DNA of 64,000 nucleotides from Flavobacterium sp. (GCA_016721735.1 JADKHM010000001.1:186001-250000); one strand, 5' to 3'. Counted from the stretch's first letter, positions 18,158 to 27,989 are shown. Notes: generated by a model from the sequence alone, not told the origin. A program made the numbers and translations.

Positions 18158-19432
18158 ATGCGACACGACACAACAATTTTCGATTTAATTAATGAAGAAC
18201 AAGACCGTCAAATTCACGGAATAGAGCTTATCGCCTCAGAAAATTTTGTAAGCGATCAAGTGATGGAAGCAGCGGGATCTTGTTTGACGAACAAGTATGC
18301 AGAAGGTTATCCAGGCAGACGTTATTATGGCGGATGTGAAGTAGTGGATGTTGTGGAGCAAATCGCCATTGATCGCGCCAAAGAATTATTCGGTGCGGAA
18401 TACGCCAATGTGCAACCCCATTCTGGATCACAAGCCAATACCGCGGTTTACTTTGCTTGCTTGAAGCCTGGTGATAAGATTTTAGGTTTTGATTTATCGC
18501 ATGGTGGGCATTTGACGCACGGTTCACCTGTAAACTTCTCTGGACGTTTATACAACCCGGTTTTTTACGGTGTTGAAAGAGAAACTGGTCAGTTTGATTA
18601 CGATAAAATTCAAGAAATAGCGACGCGTGAGCAACCAAAGATGATTGTTGCTGGAGCTTCAGCGTATTGCAGAGATATGGATTTTGCAAGATTCAGACAA
18701 ATTGCAGATAGCGTTGGTGCTTTATTGTTAGCTGATATCTCGCATCCCGCAGGTTTAATTGCTAAAGGTTTGATGAACGATCCAGTTCCACATTGTCACA
18801 TTATTACTACTACAACGCATAAAACTTTGCGTGGACCCCGAGGCGGAATGATTTTGATGGGGAAAGATTTCGAAAATCCATGGGGATTAACGACGCCAAA
18901 AGGAGAAATCAAAATGATGTCTAATCTTTTGGATATGGCGGTATTTCCTGGAAACCAAGGTGGACCGTTGATGCACATTATCGCTGCAAAAGCAGTAGCA
19001 TTTGGAGAATGTCTTTCAGATGAATTCTTCCATTACTCGATGCAAGTACAGAAAAATGCAAAAGCAATGGCAGCAGCGTTTATGAAACGTGGCTATGACT
19101 TAATTTCAGGAGGAACGGACAATCACATGATGTTGATTGACCTGAGAAACAAAGGCATTACAGGAAAAGAAGCAGAAAATGCTTTGGTAAAAGCGGAGAT
19201 AACAGTTAACAAAAACATGGTTCCTTTTGATGATAAATCACCATTTGTTACCTCTGGAATTCGTGTTGGTACTCCAGCCATCACCACACGTGGCTTGTTA
19301 GAAGAAGATATGGAAACGATTGTAGAATTGATCGATCGTGTTTTAATGAACCATACCAATGAAGAAATAATAGAACAAGTTGCCGACGAAGTCAATGAAA
19401 TGATGGGAGAACGCGCGATGTTTGTTTTCTAG
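18158..19432 (+). CDS. glyA: Serine hydroxymethyltransferase
   Basis: PLP enzyme that interconverts serine and glycine with tetrahydrofolate, the main source of one-carbon units. Start at 18158 (MRHDTTIFDLINEEQDRQ), just after the -7 box; the longer in-frame stretch to 17933 reads backwards over the divergent fah start and is not coding. 424 residues, normal length. The PLP lysine is K222 in 'TTTTHKTLRGPRGG', with 'ASENFVSDQVMEAAGS' and 'NKYAEGYPGRRYYGGCE' near the N-terminus. A terminator follows. Confidence 0.97.
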   Translation: MRHDTTIFDLINEEQDRQIHGIELIASENFVSDQVMEAAGSCLTNKYAEGYPGRRYYGGCEVVDVVEQIAIDRAKELFGAEYANVQPHSGSQANTAVYFACLKPGDKILGFDLSHGGHLTHGSPVNFSGRLYNPVFYGVERETGQFDYDKIQEIATREQPKMIVAGASAYCRDMDFARFRQIADSVGALLLADISHPAGLIAKGLMNDPVPHCHIITTTTHKTLRGPRGGMILMGKDFENPWGLTTPKGEIKMMSNLLDMAVFPGNQGGPLMHIIAAKAVAFGECLSDEFFHYSMQVQKNAKAMAAAFMKRGYDLISGGTDNHMMLIDLRNKGITGKEAENALVKAEITVNKNMVPFDDKSPFVTSGIRVGTPAITTRGLLEEDMETIVELIDRVLMNHTNEEIIEQVADEVNEMMGERAMFVF

Positions 19433-19456
19433 AATAACATTTGTACTAAATAATAA

Positions 19457-19500
19457 TTACACGAATTTCATTGCGGTTGCTGTGAAGTTCGTGTTTTTTT
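19457..19500 (+). terminator. Rho-independent terminator after glyA
   Basis: Stem ACACGAA (19459-19465) with TTCGTGT (19488-19494), supported by TTTCA/TGAAG inside, then a run of T. Confidence 0.8.
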
Positions 19501-19629
19501 ATTTTGATTTTTTTGAGAACGTGACTTAACCATTTGTATTCTGTAGTAGGATTTTTCAAAAGTATTTGTAACAGAAGTTGCATCGGAAAGACCAATTTCC
19601 AATTATCCATCGAATAATCTAATCTAACC

Positions 19630-22067
19630 ATGAAGCTACACATCAAGATTACTATTGTTTCTTTTCTTTTTTCGGTGGAATATCATTTGGACAAGTTTCC
19701 AGAATCATTTCGGGTCAAGTAAACCAACAATCACAATCGATTACCATTTCTTTATTGCTAGCAAAGGATAATTCATTGGTAAAAACTGAGATTACGGAGG
19801 CTGACGGAACTTTCAGTTTTAGTAATCTAAAAGAGAATGCCTATAAAATTCAGATTGATCATCCAGCGTTTAAATCCTATCAAAGTGACGAGATCAACTT
19901 AAATCTAGACAATCCAATCAAAACTTTGCCATTGATTGTTTTATCTCCACTAGATAACAACACCTTGAATGAAGTCGTTGTAAAAAAGAAAAAGCCCTTT
20001 GTTGAAAACAAAATCGACCGAACCGTGGTCAATGTTGATGCTTTCATCACAACTGCTGGTGGCGATGCGATGGACGTCCTCGAAAAATCACCGGGAATAA
20101 CCGTTGATCAAAATGGCACCATTACTTTCAAAGGAAAAACTGGTGTTCAAGTTTTTGTGGATGATAAGCCCACTTATTTGTCAGGTTCCGAACTAGAAGC
20201 CTATCTCAAATCGTTGCCTGCAAGTACACTTGATAAGATCGAATTAATGACCAATCCGCCAGCTAAGTATGATGCTGCGGGTAGTGCAGGCGTGATCAAT
20301 ATTGTTAGTAAAAAATCGAAAGCCAAAGGTTTTAATGGCAGTGCCACATCAAGAGTTTCTGTTGGGAAACGAACACATACGCGCCAAGGATTGAACTTAA
20401 ATTATCTCAATAATAAGGTTCGTGTTTTCGGAAATATTGGCTATGCTTACCAAAACCCAATCAACGATTTGTTTATTTTTAGGAGGTTTAAAAATGCAGA
20501 TCAGACAACAAAAAGTTTATTTTATCAAAATAGTTTTATTGAATCGAAAGTGCATACCACTAATGCGAAAATTGGTATTGACTATTATGTGTCAGACAAG
20601 ACTACTTTTGGAATTGGTCTAACTGGAATTTTGAAAAACAACAATCAACGAACAGACGTAAAAAGTGACTTAACTAATGCAATTTCTGTTCTAGATTCAG
20701 CTATCATTGCAAGAAATAGCGAAAAAGAAACGTTCAAAAATGGAGGAATTAATGTTAATTTTCGACATGAATTAGATACCATTGGGCAAAAAATAACCGT
20801 TGATTTGGATTACTTAAAATATGACACCGAGACCAAACAAGTTTTTAATAATTTCATTTATCAACCTGATAATAGCTTAAGTAGTCAAGACGAATTGCGT
20901 GGGACTTTGCCCGCTACTATTGCGATTTATTCATTCAAGTCAGATTATATGCTCCCACTCAAAAATCAAGGTTTGTTTGAAGCTGGCTATAAAGCAAGTT
21001 TTTCAAAAACCGATAACATTGCAGATTATCGCGACCTCATTGACGGGAGCGAAGTCTCCAATTATGATACGAGTAATCATTTCAAATATGATGAGATCAT
21101 TCACGCTTGTTACCTTAATTTCAACACGAATTACAAACGTTTCACTTTTCAAACGGGCTTGCGGTTAGAAAATACAACGTCCAAAGGTAATCAGTTGGGA
21201 AATATTGAGAAACCGGCATCACAATTTGAACGAAGTTATACCAATATTTTCCCGACGGTTTATGTTCAATATAAATTGGATTCGATTGGAAATAATCAAT
21301 TGGTTGTGAATTATGGAAAGAGAATCAATCGCCCGTATTTTCAAGACTTAAACCCATTTGTGAGTCCACTAGATAAGTTTACTTTCTATTCCGGAAATCC
21401 TTATTTAAACCCATCTTTTTCGGATAACTACGAGTTGTCCTATCGATGGAAGGAATACTTCTCAACAACTTTAAGCTATGGTTCGAGCATAGATGAAATC
21501 AACGAAACAATCGAAATCCGGGATGAAATTTACTATAGTAGACCAGGAAATATCGGCAAAAGTCAATTTTATAGTATCAACGTAAACGCTGAGATTCCAT
21601 TTAAGAAATGGTGGTCAGCCAATGTCTATTCTGAATTCACGAATATGCAGTATCAAAGTAAATTGTATACAGAAGATCTAGATTCTTCGGGCACTTTTTG
21701 GTACTTCTCGATGAATAATAGTTTTAAACTGAAACATGATTGGTCGGCGGAACTGAGCGGAACGTACCAAACAGATGTAGTTTCCTCGCAATTTGTATTG
21801 TTATCACGATCGAACGTAAATGTTGGTATTCAAAAGAAAATTCTAAAAGGAAAAGGAAGTTTAAAACTTGCTGCGAATGACATTTTTTATTCTCAAGTGA
21901 ATAATGGGATTATCAAAAATATCCGATTGACCGACGCTAATTGGCGCAATCGACCAGACTCAAGATATGTGGCTTTGACGTTTACTTATAGTCTTGGAAA
22001 GTCATTTCAGTCGAAATCGTACGATGCTACTGGTGCAGATAGTGAAAAGAATCGTGTAAAAAGTTAA
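19630..22067 (+). CDS. TonB-dependent-receptor-like outer membrane beta-barrel protein, one frameshift
   Basis: The in-phase body (19755-22067, 770 residues) lacks a signal peptide, but an ATG at 19630 begins 'MKLHIKITIVSFLF' and stops early. The T run at 19667-19672 is six long; seven would read 'FFGGISFGQVSRIISGQV', a perfect signal peptide and start of a carboxypeptidase-regulatory-like domain. With the base restored the protein is 812 residues. After that domain (about 30-110) comes a plug ('VDAFITTAGGDAMDVLEKSPGI', 'GVQVFVDDKPTYL', 'IELMTNPPAKYDAAG'), then a long beta barrel ending in 'TFTYSLGKSF'. This is the OMP_b-brl_3 type, common for uptake or surface functions in Bacteroidetes; substrate unknown. 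Confidence 0.85.
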
Positions 22068-22088
22068 ATGCAATTTTGATTAAAGTTG

Positions 22089-22096
22089 TACTTTTG
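22089..22096 (+). promoter_or_regulatory. Putative -7 box for miaE
   Basis: TACTTTTG, 20 bp before the ATG at 22117, fits TAnnTTTG. No TTTG at the ideal distance. Confidence 0.4.
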
Positions 22097-22116
22097 GCTC
22101 ATCATAAAACAAGAAT

Positions 22117-22710
22117 ATGTCAACTTTCAGATTGCAACTACCAACCGACCCAAGATGGGTTAATATTGTCGAAAAAAACATCGAAGAAATCTTATCCGAT
22201 CATGCATGGTGTGAGCAAAAAGCGGCTTCCAATGCAATAACCATCATTACAATTAATTCAGAATATCCCGATTTAGTAACAGATATGTTAGAATTGGCGA
22301 AAGAAGAAATGGAGCATTTTCAAATGGTTCACGATATCATCAAGAAACGTGGATTGAAACTGACTCGGGAACGCAAAGACGAGTACGTGGGAGAATTAGC
22401 GCAATACATGAAAAAAAGCAATACCGGAAGCCGAGTTTCTGGTTTTGTCGAGCGTATGCTATTTTCAGCTATGATTGAGGCAAGAAGTTGCGAACGGTTT
22501 AAAGTGCTTTCGGAAAATATCCAAGACGAAGAACTTTCGAAGTTTTATCGCGAATTAATGGAAAGTGAAGCGGCCCATTATACGACATTTATTACCTATG
22601 CTCGCAAGTACGGACAAGGCATTGATGTAGAGAAACGTTGGCGCGAGTGGCTCGATTTTGAAGCTTCTATAATCGCGAATTATGGCAAGAAAGAATCAAT
22701 TCACGGCTAA
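22117..22710 (+). CDS. miaE: tRNA-(ms2io6A)-hydroxylase MiaE
   Basis: A di-iron enzyme that hydroxylates the isopentenyl group of ms2i6A37 in tRNAs reading UNN codons. 197 residues, ferritin-like helical bundle. Metal ligands are visible as E and H in 'LAKEEMEHFQMV', E in 'MIEARSCERF' and E/H in 'ELMESEAAHYTTF'. 'HAWCEQKAASNAI' near residue 30 supplies a further ligand. Cytoplasmic. 9 bp ahead of a GNAT gene on the same strand. Confidence 0.93.
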   Translation: MSTFRLQLPTDPRWVNIVEKNIEEILSDHAWCEQKAASNAITIITINSEYPDLVTDMLELAKEEMEHFQMVHDIIKKRGLKLTRERKDEYVGELAQYMKKSNTGSRVSGFVERMLFSAMIEARSCERFKVLSENIQDEELSKFYRELMESEAAHYTTFITYARKYGQGIDVEKRWREWLDFEASIIANYGKKESIHG

Positions 22711-22719
22711 ATTAATCTA

Positions 22720-23220
22720 ATGGTAAACATTTCCGAAGCTTCCGTAAATGACATTATTGCCATCCGAAATATCGCGTACCAAACGTGGCCTAAAGTTTAT
22801 GCAGACATCATCACGCAAGCACAAATCACTTACATGCTTGATTTGTTTTACTCGGAGTCGGCGTTACTTGAAAGTATAATCAATAAAAAACATGAATTTC
22901 TTCTAGTAAAAGAACAAAATGTAGCCATCGGATTTGCTGGTTTTGAACATGGTTTTCTTCAAGAGAAAGTGACAAGATTACACAAATTATACCTTCTTCC
23001 CGCGGCACATGGTAAAGGATTGGGGAAATTACTCCTTAAAGCAGTAGCAGCAAAATCAAAAGAGAATTTCAGTACAATCATGTCTTTAAACGTCAACAAA
23101 TACAATCCTACGATTGCATTCTACAAGAAAATGGGTTTTGAAATTGTTGGCGAAGAAAAGCTAGCTATCGGTAACGATTACTTTATGGACGACTATAAAA
23201 TGGAGTTAAAGCTAACCTAG
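22720..23220 (+). CDS. GNAT-family N-acetyltransferase
   Basis: 166 residues. The acetyl-CoA pyrophosphate loop is visible in 'YLLPAAHGKGLGKLLLKAV' (Q/RxxGxG/A type), followed by 'LNVNKYNPTIAFYKKMGFEIVGEE', the usual C-terminal GNAT signature. Substrate is not predictable. Likely co-transcribed with miaE; converges with the NUMOD4 gene, only 3 bp between stops. Confidence 0.88.
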   Translation: MVNISEASVNDIIAIRNIAYQTWPKVYADIITQAQITYMLDLFYSESALLESIINKKHEFLLVKEQNVAIGFAGFEHGFLQEKVTRLHKLYLLPAAHGKGLGKLLLKAVAAKSKENFSTIMSLNVNKYNPTIAFYKKMGFEIVGEEKLAIGNDYFMDDYKMELKLT

Positions 23221-23223
23221 TGG

Positions 23224-23802
23224 TTATACTTTAATATGACCCCAGTTTTCCCCAGAAATAATACGATTAAGATGCGTATGACTGATTCCAAATTGTTTGG
23301 CAATTAGACTTTTGCGTGTACTTCCTTTTGGGTTCAACAACATTTTCTTGATACGAATAACGGTGGTTACACTTAGTTTTCTTCCATCAGATTTGATGTT
23401 GTGTTCTAGTAAATCCTGTTTAGCTCTAATGACTTTTGGACTTCGTTTGTAATGTGCCAGTTTTTCCGCGTAATTTGCCCATCGTAGGTTTTTTACATCG
23501 TCATTATCTCGAACATAATCCAGATGTATAACAAATTCCTGGTCTTCTGAAGTTTTTGGAATAAAATACCTAGCAACTAATTTGTAAACAAATTTTACTC
23601 GGTTTACAATCTCATCGCCATTTCTTTCTTTGTGTCTAAAAACTACATAGCCATCGGATCGACCTCCTTTTACGATGTTTCCGTCTTCAAGTTTGTCAAC
23701 AAAACTAGCTATTCTTCCTTTGTTCGAGATCGCGTAGCGTCTCTTTAGTAAAGTTTCAAAGTCAATTTCTTTGAAAACTTCATTGGGGTAAATTCGAATC
23801 AT
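23224..23802 (-). CDS. Free-standing NUMOD4/HNH-like DNA-binding protein
   Basis: 192 residues. The N-terminus ('FKEIDFETLLKRRYAISNKGRIASF') is a NUMOD4 motif (W/Y-xxI and YxISNxGRI), a DNA-recognition module of homing endonucleases. The middle segment 'FVIHLDYVRDNDDVKNLRWAN' aligns with the HNH core H-x-D...N-N...NLxW, but the first His is Ile and the central NN is ND, so it may be catalytically weak or dead. The C-terminus has a helix-turn-helix ('IRIKKMLL', 'SLIAKQFGISHTHLNRIISGENW') of NUMOD1 type. No intron or intein is around it. Either a domesticated homing nuclease or a regulator. Confidence 0.75.
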   Translation of the reverse strand: MIRIYPNEVFKEIDFETLLKRRYAISNKGRIASFVDKLEDGNIVKGGRSDGYVVFRHKERNGDEIVNRVKFVYKLVARYFIPKTSEDQEFVIHLDYVRDNDDVKNLRWANYAEKLAHYKRSPKVIRAKQDLLEHNIKSDGRKLSVTTVIRIKKMLLNPKGSTRKSLIAKQFGISHTHLNRIISGENWGHIKV

Positions 23803-24003
23803 CTTTTATTCTTAAAACAAATAAATAAAATAATGTGGTATATTATTTTGCATATTGGCTTAGGTGTGGTATTTAAGTAATTTGCAATAATTTATTGGGT
23901 CAAATATAAATTTTTTTTAGCAAATGTTTTGTCATTATCCTCTAAATGTTAAGTTAAAATTAATTGAATGCTAATTGTTGGATGATTTCTCTAGGTTTAT
24001 TCG

Positions 24004-24011
24004 TAAATTTG
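24004..24011 (+). promoter_or_regulatory. Putative -7 box for the efflux operon
   Basis: TAAATTTG, 34 bp before the ATG at 24046. A TTG lies 23 bp upstream (23978-23980), at the long end of the allowed spacing. Confidence 0.45.
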
Positions 24012-24045
24012 AGAGGAACAATTGTCCCATTTGAATTACCTAATT

Positions 24046-25129
24046 ATGCGAAGTTTTTTAATTCTATTAAGCGCCATTTTGATTTCTTGCTCTCATAAAA
24101 AATCAAATGAACTTCAAGTAAAAAAAAGTGATATTACAGAAAGTGTTTATGCGTCCGGCATGGTCAAGTCGATAGGTCAATACACTGTTTTTTCCACAGT
24201 AAATGGAATTCTAAAAAGCACAAAAGTAACAGTAGGTCAGCAAATTAACGAATAATCAAGTGCTTTTCGAATTAGATTCTGACAAAGCAAAACTCAATGA
24301 AGCAAATTCAAGATTAGTCTACGATTTAAGCCAGAATAGCAGTCGATATATTCAAGACAAAATCGCCGAAATGGAGTTAAGAGTGCAATCTGCAAAAGAT
24401 AAACTAGCGCTCGACGAGTCCATCTACAATCGTAATAAGCGCATCAAAGAATACCAAGTAATTTCAGAAATTGATTTTGAGCGCGTTGAATTGGCGTATA
24501 AGAGTTCAAAAGTAGCGTACGAATCGGCAAAAAAGCAACTAAGTCAACTTAAAGCACAATTGAATAATGAGCAAATTCGAAATGCCAACACGTTACAAAT
24601 TAGCAAAAAAGCATTGGGTGATTTCGAAATTAGAAGCGCCTTCTCTGGAAAACTTTTCGATATTTTGGTAAAAGATGGTAGTCTCATTACAACTCAGACG
24701 CCGCTTGCCATCGTAGGGGAAATGGATTCTTTTTTACTTGAATTAGATGTCGATGAAAATGATATGGTTCGCGTGGCTATTGGTCAAAAAGTAATGGTGA
24801 CTTTAGATAGTTACCGAAATCAAGTTTTCGAAGCCGTTGTAGATAAGATTTATCCCATTATGGACGAGCGTTCCAGAACATTCAAGATTGAAGCGCACTT
24901 TGTCAAAATTCCACCCAAACTATATCCCAATCTAACTGCTGAAGCGAATATCATTATTCAAACGAAAAAAAATACGATAACAATTCCAAAGATTTACTTG
25001 TTGCCAGGAGACTCGGTATTAATTGATACCGATAAAAAACAGAAAGTGACCGTTGGATTAACCGACTATCAAAAGGTTGAAGTTTTGCAAGGATTGCAAA
25101 GTGGTGCAACTATTTATCAACCTGAATAA
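24046..25129 (+). CDS. HlyD-family efflux adaptor lipoprotein, one frameshift
   Basis: Periplasmic adaptor linking an inner membrane ABC unit to an outer membrane channel. Start at 24046 (MRSFLILLSAILISCS), with a lipobox Cys at residue 15. The frame stops at 24253 in 'GQQINE'. The rest continues in another frame from about 24250 ('NQVLFELDSDKAKL'). GAA-T-AAT has one extra T relative to GAA-AAT, so this is an insertion outside a long run. Without it the protein is 360 residues, normal for MacA-like adaptors. Features: lipoyl halves around 40-75 and 190-215, the long hairpin (about 80-175, 'EMELRVQSAKDKLALDES'), and a beta-barrel region. It overlaps the permease start by one base. Confidence 0.85.
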
Positions 25130-26385
25130 TGAACTTTAAACTCATCTTAAATATTGCTTTTCACTTGCTTCGGGCGAGGCTCAAACAAACAATCGTCGCT
25201 GCAGTTGGCGTGACATTTGGAATTGCCATGTTTATTGCCTTAGTGAGTTTTATGAATGGCTTGAATGACTTGTTAGACGGCTTGATGCTCAACAGAACGC
25301 CACATATTCGGCTGTATAATGAAATCAAACCTTCGAAAGACCAGGCAGTGAATATTTCAGATCAATTCAAAAACAACGAGAATTATATTAGTTCTATCAA
25401 ACCGAAAGACCGCGGAAAATCGATATACAATTGTAAATCTATATTGAAAGTGCTGAAAGAGGATAAACGCGTGATTGATGTCGCTCCGAAAATCATGACG
25501 CCAGTTTTCTTCAATTCGGGAACCATCGAAATATCTGGAATTATTAACGGAATTGATGTCGCTGCAGAAGAAAAATTGTTTGCCTTTAGCGATTATATGA
25601 TCGACGGAAAAATGGCGGACTTAGAGAGAAATAATAGCATCATTATCGGCAAAGGTTTAGCAGATAAAATGTTGAAAGTCAAAGGAGATGTTATTAAAAT
25701 TACGACTTCAAAAGGAAATTTAGCCTCTCTAAAAATTGTCGGAATTTCTCAAATCGGAATCTCAGAAATAGATGATGTTTCGTCGTACACTTCGCTAGAT
25801 ACTGCACAAAAGCTATTGGGAGTACCAACTAATTATATTACCGATATCCAAATAAAATTGTACGATATGGCTAGCGCTCCCGTCGTTGCCAAAGAAATGC
25901 GAGCGACTTTTAACGTTGATGCCATCGATTATCAAACAGCCAATTCGCAATTTGAAACTGGTAGTTCGGTGCGAAGTATTATCTCTTATGCCGTTGGAAT
26001 TGTGCTTCTGATTGTTGCTGGATTCGGCATCTACAACATCCTCAACATGATGATTTATGAGAAAATGGATAGCATCGCCATTCTAAAAGCGACTGGGTTT
26101 TCTGGAAGCGATGTAAAATGGATTTTCGTGAGTTTGTCTTTAATCATTGGATTAGTTGGAGGTGTTTTTGGACTCCTATTCGGTTATATTTTCACTTCAA
26201 TCATTGACGTGATTCCATTTGAAACTGCTGCTTTGCCGACGATAAGGACGTATCCAATCAATTATGACCCGATGTTTTATGTCATTGGAATTTCGTTTGC
26301 GCTGTTCACAACCGCCATTGCAGGACTTTTTCCTGCTTTGAAAGCGAGTAAGATAGACCCTGTTGAAATCATTAGAGGAAAGTAA
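25129..26385 (+). CDS. MacB/FtsX-type ABC transporter permease
   Basis: 418 residues. One N-terminal membrane helix (about 17-45), a large periplasmic MacB core domain (about 50-280), then three helices in an FtsX domain (about 283-415), ending in the usual 'FPALKASKIDPVEIIRGK' coupling sequence. Such permeases act by mechanotransmission rather than direct transport across the membrane, and pair with the HlyD adaptor and the ATPase that flank it. Stop codon is followed by the ATPase start after one base, so translation is coupled. Confidence 0.92.
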   Translation: MNFKLILNIAFHLLRARLKQTIVAAVGVTFGIAMFIALVSFMNGLNDLLDGLMLNRTPHIRLYNEIKPSKDQAVNISDQFKNNENYISSIKPKDRGKSIYNCKSILKVLKEDKRVIDVAPKIMTPVFFNSGTIEISGIINGIDVAAEEKLFAFSDYMIDGKMADLERNNSIIIGKGLADKMLKVKGDVIKITTSKGNLASLKIVGISQIGISEIDDVSSYTSLDTAQKLLGVPTNYITDIQIKLYDMASAPVVAKEMRATFNVDAIDYQTANSQFETGSSVRSIISYAVGIVLLIVAGFGIYNILNMMIYEKMDSIAILKATGFSGSDVKWIFVSLSLIIGLVGGVFGLLFGYIFTSIIDVIPFETAALPTIRTYPINYDPMFYVIGISFALFTTAIAGLFPALKASKIDPVEIIRGK

Positions 26386-26386
26386 T

Positions 26387-27064
26387 ATGAACAACGATCA
26401 AGTAATTGCCACCAAAGGTTTGACCAAGTACTTTTACGACCCGATTAAATTTCAGGTCTTGAAGCAAATCAACTTGACTATTAATCATGGCGAATTTGTT
26501 TCGATTGTTGGAAAATCCGGCTGCGGGAAGTCGACTTTGTTGTACTTGTTGTCGACCATGGATACCGAGTACGAAGGAGAAATTTATATTCATAACGATT
26601 TGGTTACCGGTCAAACGGATGCTGAGTTGGCCAAAATTCGAAATGAAAAAATCGGTTTTGTTTTCCAGTTTCATTATCTCTTAGCAGAGTATAGTGTCTT
26701 AAAAAATGTGATGCTTCCCGGTCTAAAATTGGCAAAGCTATCCGCCAAAGAAATAGAACACCGAGCGATGGAACACCTCAGAACCCTTGATATGCAAGAT
26801 CAAGCGCTAAAAATGCCGAATCAATTGAGCGGTGGACAAAAGCAAAGAGTGGCCATTGCCCGCGCGCTAATCAATGATCCGTTGATTATTATGGGAGATG
26901 AGCCGACCGGAAATCTAGATAAGAAAAATAGTGATTTGGTTTTTGATATTTTCAATAAATTGGCGGAAGAAAAAAATCAAACCTTGCTGATTGTGACCCA
27001 TGACAACGATTTTGCGCAACGAACGCATCGCATCATTACGATGGAAGACGGCGCCATTATTTGA
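26387..27064 (+). CDS. ABC transporter ATPase (LolD/MacB-type)
   Basis: 225 residues from the ATG at 26387, directly after the permease stop; an upstream in-frame start at 26363 would overlap the permease and lacks support. Walker A GKSGCGKST, Q-loop 'VFQFHYLL', signature LSGGQKQRVAIARAL, Walker B 'LIIMGDEPTGNLD', H-loop 'VTHDNDFA'. The EPTGNLD sequence is typical for FtsX-type partners. The last eight bases overlap the convergent pentapeptide gene. Energises the permease; substrate could be a lipoprotein, peptide or drug. Confidence 0.95.
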   Translation: MNNDQVIATKGLTKYFYDPIKFQVLKQINLTINHGEFVSIVGKSGCGKSTLLYLLSTMDTEYEGEIYIHNDLVTGQTDAELAKIRNEKIGFVFQFHYLLAEYSVLKNVMLPGLKLAKLSAKEIEHRAMEHLRTLDMQDQALKMPNQLSGGQKQRVAIARALINDPLIIMGDEPTGNLDKKNSDLVFDIFNKLAEEKNQTLLIVTHDNDFAQRTHRIITMEDGAII

Positions 27065-27626
27065 TGATCAAATCGTGTTTGAACAATAATCCTTTAACTT
27101 CAGGAAAGGAAAATACCGCTTTCTTTATTTTTGTTTTTTCAGGATCGATGGTGTAATTGTAGCTGGTTCTAAAATCTGCTTTGTGTGCGATTGCTTTATT
27201 AAATTCGCTTCGATATAAATCACATTGGTCAAAAATAACTTCTGAAAGGTCGGTACTCATAAAATCAACAGCAATCAAACTACAGTTGGTAAAGGCGGTT
27301 CCTTTTATTTTTAAGGTATAAAATTTAGAAAAATCTAAGATGCAATCTGTAAAAGCAATGTCAAAAATAAGCTTATCACACATCGAAAAGTTGACTTCTT
27401 TAATTTGACAATGTTCAAAATTGACTGTCCGCAATGCGACATGATTGATTTTAGCGCCATTAAAATTACACTGGAAAAACCGGCAATCGATAAAGGTGAC
27501 GCCTATTAAGTTCACCATTCTAAAGTCGCAATTAGAGAAAACGCAGCGCTCAAACTCCTTTAAGTTCAGTTCATCAGAAGTGTAGGTGATACCGTCGAAT
27601 TCGCCATCAAGATAATAGTTTGCCAT
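27057..27626 (-). CDS. Pentapeptide-repeat protein
   Basis: 189 residues built almost entirely of A(D/N)LxF-like repeats, visible as 'CVFSNCDFRMVNLIG', 'CRFFQCNFNGAKI', 'VNFEHCQIKEVNF', 'AFTNCSLIAVDFMSTDLSEVIFDQCDL'. This predicts a right-handed quadrilateral beta helix like the DNA-gyrase-protecting Qnr and MfpA proteins, whose size is similar. The C-terminus has a non-repeat tail ('KAVFSFPEVKGLLFKHDLI'). Role here is unknown; gyrase protection is possible only by analogy. It lies downstream of tRNA-Arg, from which a terminator separates it. Confidence 0.85.
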   Translation of the reverse strand: MANYYLDGEFDGITYTSDELNLKEFERCVFSNCDFRMVNLIGVTFIDCRFFQCNFNGAKINHVALRTVNFEHCQIKEVNFSMCDKLIFDIAFTDCILDFSKFYTLKIKGTAFTNCSLIAVDFMSTDLSEVIFDQCDLYRSEFNKAIAHKADFRTSYNYTIDPEKTKIKKAVFSFPEVKGLLFKHDLIIK

Positions 27627-27662
27627 TGCTATAAGATAACGATTTTAAAACCGTTTAAAAAA

Positions 27663-27690
27663 GAAAAAAGCTCCTAATCGTTTAGGAGCT
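27663..27690 (-). terminator. Terminator of tRNA-Arg
   Basis: On the minus strand, stem AGCTCCTAA/TTAGGAGCT (27690-27682 with 27677-27669) followed by T6. It lies 12 bp beyond the 3' end of the tRNA and ahead of the pentapeptide gene. Confidence 0.88.
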
Positions 27691-27701
27691 TTGGATTCTA
27701 G

Positions 27702-27775
27702 TGACCTCGACTGGATTCAAACCAGTAACCTCTTGAGCCGTAATCAAGTGCGCTATTCAGTTGCGCCACGAGGCC
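27702..27775 (-). tRNA. tRNA-Arg (anticodon ACG)
   Basis: 74 nt read on the minus strand from GGCCTCG (27775). Acceptor stem GGCCTCG/CGAGGTC with one G-T pair; D stem GCGC/GCGC; anticodon stem CTTGA/TCAAG with loop TTACGGC, which puts ACG at positions 34-36; T arm ACTGG-TTTGAAT-CCAGT. CCA is not encoded. A34 is expected to be changed to inosine by TadA so that it reads CGU, CGC and CGA. Confidence 0.95.
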
Positions 27776-27830
27776 TTTTTGTGGGTGCAAATATAAGTAT
27801 ATTTGACGATTATGCAAATGAATTTCAAAA

Positions 27831-27989
27831 TTAAAAATTGCTTTTTTCTAAATCTTTGACTCCTTTGATTTTAACGCACGGATTGTTACAAAATAACGCC
27901 AACCAATAAGCGCCATTTGCCATTTTTTCGCATTGGTAATATCTAATCTTCGTTTCGTAAAACTGGGGAGCAGTAGCTTGTTGAGCCAT
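27831..27989 (-). CDS. Small protein, 52 residues, unknown
   Basis: A short frame from ATG at 27989 to TAA at 27831, giving 'MAQQATAPQFYETKIRYYQ' followed by 'CEKMANGAYWLALFCNNPC' and a basic tail ('VKIKGVKDLEKSNF'). It has three Cys and two Trp/Tyr-rich patches, no signal peptide. Base use is coding-like and it fits exactly between two terminators (28034-28060 upstream, tRNA downstream) with its own gap for a promoter. I do not recognise a family. It is inferred from the reading frame only. Confidence 0.5.
   Translation of the reverse strand: MAQQATAPQFYETKIRYYQCEKMANGAYWLALFCNNPCVKIKGVKDLEKSNF

Noticed and set aside
19446..19646. Reading frame on the minus strand opposite the start of the barrel gene
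   Set aside because: It lies over the glyA terminator and the broken signal-peptide region of the plus-strand gene and codes for no recognisable motif.
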